Of a DNA stretch of 45,368 nt, positions 40,085 to 45,368 are shown piece by piece; position 1 is the first letter of the stretch, and every line of letters starts with the position of its first letter. The translations under genes and the position numbers were made by a program. This DNA comes from Streptosporangiales bacterium (lineage in GTDB: Bacteria; Actinomycetota; Actinomycetes; Streptosporangiales; WHST01): NCBI GenBank assembly GCA_009379955.1, contig WHST01000044.1, forward strand, positions 1-45,368, given 5' to 3'. Below the pieces are notes generated by a model that did not search any database, was not told the DNA's origin, and saw only the letters and a program-made list of their open reading frames with translations.

Positions 40085-42405
40085 GCGGCGCCGACTACCC
40101 GGCTCCCCATGCGGTCGGACAGGCCCTCCCCCGTGAGGACGGCTACGAGAAGGTCACCGGTCGCGCGATGTTCGCCGGCGATGTCAGGCTGCCGGGAATG
40201 CTGGAGGCCGCCGTCGTGCGCAGCCCGGTTCCCAAGGGTGTGATCAGACGGATCGACGTCGAGGCCGCGTTGGCGACCCCGGGCGTCCACGCCGTGCTCA
40301 CCGCGGCCGATCTGCGCAAGCCTCCCGTCGGATGCACCGACACCAGGTACGGCGTGGTGATCCGCGACAGACCCATCCTCGCCGAGGACCGCGTCACCTT
40401 CGCCGGCGAGCCGGTCGCGGCAGTGGTCGCCGACACCCGGCAGCTGGCTCGATCGACAGCGCTCGCGGTGACCGTCGAGATCGAGGCGGAGGAAGCAGCA
40501 CTCACGCTCGACGACGCACTGCTTCCACACAGTCCACTTGTCCATCCCACGGGGTTCGAGGTCGAGGATGCCGTGTACTCCTCGCCCCTGCCGCTCACCT
40601 TCGGTGAGTCGAACACCGGGCTGGTGTACGAGACGTCCCGCGGCGACGTCGACGCCGCACTTCGCGACTGCGCCCGCACCTTCGAGGGCACCTACCGGTT
40701 CCCGGCCGTCTACCAGTACGCGATGGAGCCGTTCACCGTGGTCGCGAAGACGGTGGAGGACACCATCACGGTGTGGTCGCCGGCGCAGCACCCGTCGCAG
40801 GTGACGCGTGACCTGGCCCGCCTGTTCGGTGTCGGCGTCAACGACGTGCGGGTCTCCGTGCCGTTCGTCGGCGGAGGCTTCGGGAGCAAGTCCTTCACCC
40901 ACATCGAACCGCTCACGGTCGCGCTGTCGCGTGCCGTGGGACGCCCGGTGCGCCTGGAGTTCGACGTGTCCGAGGCGATGACCGTCAGCCGCCGGCACAA
41001 CGCCCTCGCCCGGATCCGCTCGGGCGTGGACGAGGACGGCGACATCGTCGCCTACGACCTGGACATCTCCTACGACACCGGCGCGTACACGCTTCTCGGC
41101 CCGTACGTCGTGGCCAAGGGTGTCTTCCGAGGCCTGGGCGCGTACGACTTCCCGCACTATCGGGCTCGTGGACGGTTGGTCTTCACCAACACGTCTCCTG
41201 CCGGCTCGATGCGCGCGGTCGGTGGCCCGCAGGCGGCGTTCGCCCTCGAGTCACACCTGGACGAGATCGCCGTGGCGCTCGACCTCGATCCGGTCGAGAC
41301 ACGTCGCCGCGTCGTCGCACGGCGCGGAGCCGAGTTCAGGGCCGGCCGTACCCCCATGGACGCCGACATCTCCGAAGGCCTCGACTCGCTGGAGCGACTC
41401 GCACGAGATCTCGACACCGGCACCCCTTCGCAGTCGCGCCAACGGTTCGGCACGGGGTTCGCCATGGGGGTGGCCGATCCGGGAGCATCGCCGGTCTCGA
41501 CGGCGGTGCTGCGGTTGGCCGCGGACGGGTCGCTGACGGTCGCGGTCGGGAGCACCGAGATCGGTCAGGGCGTCCGCACCGTCATGCGTCAGATAGCGGC
41601 GGACGCACTCGGGGCTCGCTACGACGACGTCACCGTGACCCCGACCGACACGGGTCACGGTCCGTACGACGCGTCCACCGGAGCCAGCCGGTCGACCTCG
41701 ATGTCGGGTCTCGCCGTGTACCGCGCGGCTTCCGGCATTCGCGCGCGGTTGGTGCGGGCGGCAGGTGACGAGTGGGACTGCTCCCCCGACGACGTCGTCG
41801 TCCACGAGGGAGTCGTGACCGGCCCCGGCGACCGTGCCAGGCCGATGGAGTACTTCGTCCACCGGCACTTCGGCCAGAACGGTGGGAACTTCTACGGAAT
41901 CGGTGAGGTGACGGGAGGCGAGTTCGCCACGACACCCGCGTTCTGGGAGGTCGGTGCGGGTACCGCGAGCGTGAGCGTGGACACGGACACCGGCCAGGTG
42001 CGGCTGATCGGCTATGCCTCGGTGGCGGACGTCGGCAAGGCCGTCAACCCGCTGCTCCTCGCCGGCCAGGAGCACGGTTCGGTGGTCCAGGGCATCGGTC
42101 ACACCCTGTACGAGGAGCTGGAGTGGGATCAGGGGCAGCTCGCCAACGACTCCCTGCTCTCCTACCGGGTGCCGCGGACGACGGATGTCCCGGAGAGCTT
42201 CGCCGAGGCGTTCATCGAGAACGGCGACGGCCCGGGCCCGTACGGCGCGAAGGGCGCGGGTGAGGGCGGCATCCTCCCCGTCGGAGCCGCGATCGCCAAC
42301 GCGGTGTACGCCGCCACGGGCGCGCGCCTGCGCGAGCTCCCGCTGACACCTGAGCGCGTATGGCGGGCACTCCGAGACCTGGACGGAGCCTCGGATGAGC
42401 GCTGA
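40081..42405 (+). CDS. Xanthine-dehydrogenase-family Mo hydroxylase, large (Mo-cofactor) subunit
   Basis: A 774-residue catalytic subunit. It has the N-terminal ald/xan hammerhead domain (GYEKVTGRAMFAGDVRLPG, ITV-type AVVADTRQLA), then the Mo-pterin domains with GGGFGSK (264-270), MRAVGGPQAAFALESHLDE and STEIGQGVRTVMRQIAAD. The C terminus shows GAKGAGEGGILPVGAAIANAV, with the catalytic Glu728. Such enzymes hydroxylate aromatic or N-heteroaromatic rings, aldehydes or acyl-CoA thioesters using water. The partner 2Fe-2S and FAD subunits are encoded at 42395 and 44294. The ATG at 40081 overlaps the permease stop; the 3' end overlaps the Fe-S gene by 11 bases. Substrate unknown. Confidence 0.94.
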   Translation: MSGADYPAPHAVGQALPREDGYEKVTGRAMFAGDVRLPGMLEAAVVRSPVPKGVIRRIDVEAALATPGVHAVLTAADLRKPPVGCTDTRYGVVIRDRPILAEDRVTFAGEPVAAVVADTRQLARSTALAVTVEIEAEEAALTLDDALLPHSPLVHPTGFEVEDAVYSSPLPLTFGESNTGLVYETSRGDVDAALRDCARTFEGTYRFPAVYQYAMEPFTVVAKTVEDTITVWSPAQHPSQVTRDLARLFGVGVNDVRVSVPFVGGGFGSKSFTHIEPLTVALSRAVGRPVRLEFDVSEAMTVSRRHNALARIRSGVDEDGDIVAYDLDISYDTGAYTLLGPYVVAKGVFRGLGAYDFPHYRARGRLVFTNTSPAGSMRAVGGPQAAFALESHLDEIAVALDLDPVETRRRVVARRGAEFRAGRTPMDADISEGLDSLERLARDLDTGTPSQSRQRFGTGFAMGVADPGASPVSTAVLRLAADGSLTVAVGSTEIGQGVRTVMRQIAADALGARYDDVTVTPTDTGHGPYDASTGASRSTSMSGLAVYRAASGIRARLVRAAGDEWDCSPDDVVVHEGVVTGPGDRARPMEYFVHRHFGQNGGNFYGIGEVTGGEFATTPAFWEVGAGTASVSVDTDTGQVRLIGYASVADVGKAVNPLLLAGQEHGSVVQGIGHTLYEELEWDQGQLANDSLLSYRVPRTTDVPESFAEAFIENGDGPGPYGAKGAGEGGILPVGAAIANAVYAATGARLRELPLTPERVWRALRDLDGASDER

Positions 42406-42907
42406 CCCCCGCAGCCACGAGGTTCCGATCGCGTGTGCGGTGAACGGCCGTACCGTCGAGCTGACCGTGCAGGCGCACGAGCTGGCCATCGACGTCATCA
42501 GGGACACGCTCGGACTCACGGGGACGAAGCGGTCCTGCGACGTCGAGGTGTGCGGGGCCTGCGCCATCCTCGTCGACGGTCGCACCGTGAGCTCGTGCAC
42601 GACGCTCGCTCTCGAGCTGGACGGGCGTCAGGTGCGCACCATCGAGGGTCTGGGCAACCCCGACGGCACGCTGCACCCGCTGCAGCAGTCGTTCCTCGAT
42701 CACGGCGCGCTCCAGTGCGGATTCTGCACGGCGGGCTTCCTGCTGACCGCCCACGAGCTGCTCACCGACGGCGTGCGGGAGCGGGAGGAGCTGCGCGAGG
42801 CATTGGAAGGAAACATCTGTCGCTGCACCGGGTACGTCACGATCATGGACGCCGTGGTCGCCGCAGCCGACAGCATGGACCGAGCCGACGAGGGAAGGCA
42901 CACATAG
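42395..42907 (+). CDS. Mo hydroxylase small subunit, two [2Fe-2S] clusters
   Basis: A 170-residue electron-transfer subunit. The plant-type ferredoxin cluster is bound by C48, C53, C56 and C68 (SCDVEVCGACAILVDG). The second cluster, in the helical C-terminal domain, is bound by C108, C111, C142 and C144 (LQCGFCTAGF and NICRCTGYVTI). The usual CxxGxCGxC reads SCDVEVCGAC, the same spacing. It passes electrons from the molybdenum site to the FAD subunit. It overlaps the large-subunit gene by 11 bases, and its TAG shares one base with the next GTG. Confidence 0.95.
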   Translation: MSADPRSHEVPIACAVNGRTVELTVQAHELAIDVIRDTLGLTGTKRSCDVEVCGACAILVDGRTVSSCTTLALELDGRQVRTIEGLGNPDGTLHPLQQSFLDHGALQCGFCTAGFLLTAHELLTDGVREREELREALEGNICRCTGYVTIMDAVVAAADSMDRADEGRHT

Positions 42908-44265
42908 TGGACCGGCTGCCGAGCAACTTTCGCGAACAGGTCGATTTCCTCGAGGCGCGAGGCGATCTCGTCCGGATCAGGAAGACCGTCGACCCGCGTT
43001 TCGAGGTGGCCGCCGTCGCCACCAGGATGGATCCGGGACCCGCGTTGCTCTTCGAGGACGTCGCGGGTCACGACCTTCCCGTCGTCATCGGCACCGACGG
43101 CGACCGGCAGCGCATCGCGGCGTCTCTCGGCGTGTCGACGATGGACCTCGCCCAGCACTACGCCGACGCGATCGCCCACCCGATCGCGCCGGAGTTCGTC
43201 GAGACCGGACCCGTCAAGGAGGTCGTCCGCACGACGGACATCGACCTCGCGGCGGAGATGCCGGTGCTGACGCACTACGAGCGCGACGGCGGCCCCTACC
43301 TGACCACGGGCATCGTCGTGGCCGAGGACCAGGAGCGCGGCGTACGCAATCTGTCCTACCACCGGTTGCAGGTGACGGGACCCGACGAGCTACGCGGGCT
43401 CCTCCTCCCCCGGCACCTGCGCAGGATGCTGGAGGCCGCGGAGGCCGAGGACCGCCCGGTCCCCGTCGCGATCGTGTTGGGGATGGACAGCGCCGAACGT
43501 CTCGCGGCGGCGACGTGGGGCTCGTCGATCCCACTGGGCTTCGACGAGCTCGGCATCGCCGGTGCGCTCAAGGGCTCGCCGGAGCGGCTCGTCAGATGCG
43601 AGACGGTGCCGGTGCACGTGCCTGCGCACGCCGAGATCGTCATCGAGGCCGAGATCGAGCCCGGTGTGCGCCTGCCCGAGGGACCGTTCGCGGAGTACAC
43701 GGGCAACTACGGCAGGGAGACCAAGAGCCCGGTCTTCCGCGTGAAGGCCATCACCCGCCGCGCCGACGCCCTCTGCCAGTCGCTGGTCGCGTTCACGTCC
43801 GAGCACCACAACCTGCTCGGCATGCCGTACGAGCCGGTCGTCCTCTCGACCCTGCGCGGCATGCTCCCCGACACCGAGGCCGTCCACATCACGCCGGGCG
43901 GCTGCGGCAAGTTCCACGCCGTCGTGCGCATCCGCAAGCGTCACCAGGGCGACGGCAAGGACGCCATCATCGCCGCCCTGTACGCGGTCAGGGACATCAA
44001 GCACGTGACCGTCGTCGACGACGACGTCGATCCCTTCAACGCCCGCGACGTGGAGTGGGCCGTGGCGACACGCTTCCGCGCCGACCGCGACCTCGTCGTC
44101 ATCGAGGGCGGCAAGGGCAACGAGCTCGACCCGTCGGTGGGCGAGGACGTCATCACCGCCAAGCTCGGGATGGACGCGACCAAGCCATTGGGCGCCGCCG
44201 GTCGGTTCGAGAAGGTCAAGGTCCCCGGTGCGGCCGACCTCGACCTGTCGCAGTACCTCGGTTGA
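42907..44265 (+). CDS. UbiD-family prenylated-FMN decarboxylase
   Basis: A 452-residue enzyme of the UbiD/Fdc1 family. The catalytic Arg-Glu-Glu set is present: R153 in SYHRLQV, E258 and E263 in LPEGPFAEYTGNYG. Other hallmarks are GVRNLSYHRLQ, WGSSIPLGFDELGIAGAL and IPGGCGK-type ITPGGCGKFHAVV. UbiD enzymes reversibly decarboxylate aromatic, heteroaromatic or unsaturated acids and need prenyl-FMN made by a UbiX, which is not encoded in this window. The gene lies between the Fe-S and FAD subunit genes of the molybdenum hydroxylase, so hydroxylation and decarboxylation probably act on the same substrate. GTG start overlapping the preceding TAG by one base. Confidence 0.93.
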   Translation: MDRLPSNFREQVDFLEARGDLVRIRKTVDPRFEVAAVATRMDPGPALLFEDVAGHDLPVVIGTDGDRQRIAASLGVSTMDLAQHYADAIAHPIAPEFVETGPVKEVVRTTDIDLAAEMPVLTHYERDGGPYLTTGIVVAEDQERGVRNLSYHRLQVTGPDELRGLLLPRHLRRMLEAAEAEDRPVPVAIVLGMDSAERLAAATWGSSIPLGFDELGIAGALKGSPERLVRCETVPVHVPAHAEIVIEAEIEPGVRLPEGPFAEYTGNYGRETKSPVFRVKAITRRADALCQSLVAFTSEHHNLLGMPYEPVVLSTLRGMLPDTEAVHITPGGCGKFHAVVRIRKRHQGDGKDAIIAALYAVRDIKHVTVVDDDVDPFNARDVEWAVATRFRADRDLVVIEGGKGNELDPSVGEDVITAKLGMDATKPLGAAGRFEKVKVPGAADLDLSQYLG

Positions 44266-44280
44266 CCAGAACGCATCGGC

Positions 44281-44286
44281 AAGGAG
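44281..44286 (+). promoter_or_regulatory. Shine-Dalgarno site that fixes a TTG start
   Basis: AAGGAG followed by seven bases and then TTG at 44294. No ATG or GTG at this distance opens the FAD-subunit frame, so this site decides the start. Confidence 0.65.
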
Positions 44287-44293
44287 TGAACGG

Positions 44294-45118
44294 TTGCTTC
44301 CGCGGTTCGCAGTCGAACGCCCCCGGTCTCTCACCGATGCACTCGATCTGCTGCAGCGCTTCGGTGACGACGCGGCCTTCTACATGGGCGGCACCGAGCT
44401 CCTGCTCCTGATGAAGCTCGGCATGGCGGACGCGTCACTACTCGTCGACGGCAAGCGCCTGCCCGAGCTGCGGCGCCTCGACAGCACCGATGGCATCCTG
44501 CGCATCGGGGCCGGTGAGACACACCGTGACATCGAGCGTTCGCCCGTCGTACGCACGGCGATGCCGGCACTCGCCGCACTGGCGCGCGGTGTGGCCAACC
44601 TGCGCGTGCGCAACGCCGGCACGCTGGGCGGCAACCTGTGCTTCGCCGAACCGCACTCGGACCCGGCCACCCTGCTGATCGCGCTGGGTGCGGAGGTCCG
44701 GCTCGCCTCCACCGGGGGCGAGCGGACAGTGGCACTCGAGGACTTCATCCTGGGCGCGCTGACGACAGCTCTCGCGGACGGCGAGGTCATGACGGAGGTC
44801 CACGTCCCGATCCCGCGCCACGACGTCGCCGTCGCGTACGAACGCGTCAAGTTCCGCGAGCGGCCGGTCGTCAACGTGGCAGTCGTGCACGACGCGCATG
44901 CGCCACGCGTCGTCGTCGGAGCCGTCGGCAACCATCCGTGCCGGGTACCCGAGGCGGAGGCGCGCCTGGCGGCCGACCCGTCGGACACCGATGCCGTCGC
45001 AGCGGCGGCCGGTGCGGCCGCGAACCCGGTGGCCGACGCCGACGGAAGCGACGACTACAAACGCCACCTGGTGTACGTCGCCACGAAACGAGCCTGCACC
45101 GCAGCCGGCGTGACCTGA
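44294..45118 (+). CDS. Mo hydroxylase medium (FAD-binding) subunit
   Basis: A 274-residue FAD subunit of the xanthine-dehydrogenase/CO-dehydrogenase medium-chain type. FAD contacts are seen in YMGGTELL (30-37) and TLGGNLCFAEPHSDPA (110-125). The CO-dehydrogenase flavoprotein C-terminal domain begins near AVAYERVKFRERPVVNVAVV. It accepts electrons from the Fe-S subunit and passes them to the final acceptor. It is separated from its partners by the UbiD gene, an unusual order. TTG start supported by AAGGAG at 44281-44286; an upstream in-frame start at 44228 would lie inside the UbiD gene. Last gene of the operon. Confidence 0.93.
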   Translation: MLPRFAVERPRSLTDALDLLQRFGDDAAFYMGGTELLLLMKLGMADASLLVDGKRLPELRRLDSTDGILRIGAGETHRDIERSPVVRTAMPALAALARGVANLRVRNAGTLGGNLCFAEPHSDPATLLIALGAEVRLASTGGERTVALEDFILGALTTALADGEVMTEVHVPIPRHDVAVAYERVKFRERPVVNVAVVHDAHAPRVVVGAVGNHPCRVPEAEARLAADPSDTDAVAAAAGAAANPVADADGSDDYKRHLVYVATKRACTAAGVT

Positions 45119-45137
45119 CCGTCCGCGTCCGGCGGGA

Positions 45138-45188
45138 CTTGTCAGTCATCCATCGCCGCTGGTACGGCGACCCCGGGCGGGTGACAAG
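45138..45188 (+). terminator. Nested hairpin after the Mo hydroxylase/UbiD operon
   Basis: An inner hairpin TCGCCG-CTGGTA-CGGCGA (45153-45170) lies 34 bases after the FAD-subunit stop. It is flanked by the outer pair CTTGTCA (45138-45144) and TGACAAG (45182-45188). There is no T-run. It is a plausible terminator for the operon. Confidence 0.4.
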
Positions 45189-45198
45189 GGTGGACTCG

Positions 45199-45229
45199 GT
45201 CGTGGTGCCGGTCGCCTCGCGGCCACGAC
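45199..45229. repeat. Inverted repeat with seven-base arms
   Basis: GTCGTGG (45199-45205) and CCACGAC (45223-45229) flank 17 GC-rich bases. It is one of several successive palindromes in the gene-free right end. Confidence 0.4.
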
Positions 45230-45231
45230 AC

Positions 45232-45279
45232 GTGAACGGCACCCTCACCGTGTCGGGGCATGGTGAGGGTGCCGTTCAC
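45232..45279. terminator. Strong perfect 18-bp stem hairpin
   Basis: GTGAACGGCACCCTCACC (45232-45249) pairs without mismatch with its reverse complement at 45262-45279 across a 12-base loop. It is the strongest hairpin in the window and is probably a bidirectional terminator or a dispersed palindromic repeat. Confidence 0.6.
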
Positions 45280-45323
45280 GGGTGCGCTGCGAGGGTCGTC
45301 GGTGGAGCTTCACCTCACCGACA

Positions 45324-45359
45324 TGGACTTCACCTCGTCCCGGCACGAGGTGAAGTCCA
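45324..45359. repeat. Perfect 15-bp inverted repeat at the right edge
   Basis: TGGACTTCACCTCGT (45324-45338) and ACGAGGTGAAGTCCA (45345-45359) flank CCCGGC. A related TTCACCTC also occurs at 45309-45316. A terminator or palindromic repeat is likely; what lies to the right is not visible. Confidence 0.5.
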
Positions 45360-45368
45360 CGTTGATCA

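Overview
The window is dense, very GC-rich DNA with frequent GTG and occasional TTG starts, 1- to 11-base stop/start overlaps, Tat-type lipoproteins and a DtxR/IdeR-like iron box. This fits a soil-type actinobacterium (Actinomycetota); I cannot name the genus. I see no rRNA, tRNA or CRISPR. The only mobile-element trace is a possible transposase tail at the left edge.

Region 1 (1-10.3 kb) is mixed chromosomal content: a DUF6194 protein, a regulator with two MerR-type DNA-binding units, a PAP2 phosphatase, a GT-C type membrane glycosyltransferase, an SRPBCC-like protein, a large secreted M14 zinc carboxypeptidase, an XdhC-type molybdenum-hydroxylase maturation factor, an alpha/beta hydrolase and a DUF2207-type membrane protein. 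Region 2 (10.35-15.2 kb) is an iron-siderophore uptake operon behind a DtxR/IdeR box: two FecCD permeases, ATPase, Tat lipoprotein receptor and siderophore-interacting reductase. A methyltransferase remnant follows.

Region 3 (15.6-26.0 kb) starts with a GAF/PucR-type regulator divergent from a tightly coupled eight-gene operon: zinc dehydrogenase, MHS-type MFS transporter, a small protein resembling a detached Gfo/Idh C-terminal domain, a Gfo/Idh oxidoreductase, an FAH-family hydrolase, a D-2-hydroxyacid dehydrogenase, an APH-fold kinase and an enolase paralogue with altered catalytic positions. It looks like a pathway for a sugar acid or hydroxy acid. Region 4 (26.0-36.4 kb) is a uronate locus. 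A mandelate-racemase-type dehydratase and a uronate isomerase run leftward. A LacI regulator, a sugar ABC importer without its own ATPase and two tandem 550-residue paralogues run rightward. I read the paralogues as very divergent GH67 (alpha-glucuronidase)-like proteins. Two TGCAA-N4-TTGCA operators with identical half-sites lie between the divergent arms. I infer import of a glucuronic-acid-containing glycoside, intracellular cleavage, isomerisation of the uronate and dehydration.

Region 5 (36.5-45.1 kb) is a single rightward operon: a nitrate/sulfonate/taurine-type ABC importer with two different permeases, a three-subunit molybdenum hydroxylase and a UbiD-family decarboxylase placed between the hydroxylase genes. 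It suggests uptake, hydroxylation and decarboxylation of an aromatic or heteroaromatic acid. The window ends in about 220 bases of stacked inverted repeats.

The candidates for undescribed biology are the paired GH67-like proteins with their LacI circuit, the substituted enolase beside a kinase and a 2-hydroxyacid dehydrogenase, and the transporter/Mo-hydroxylase/UbiD module. All functional assignments come from motif reading and recall, without database searches.
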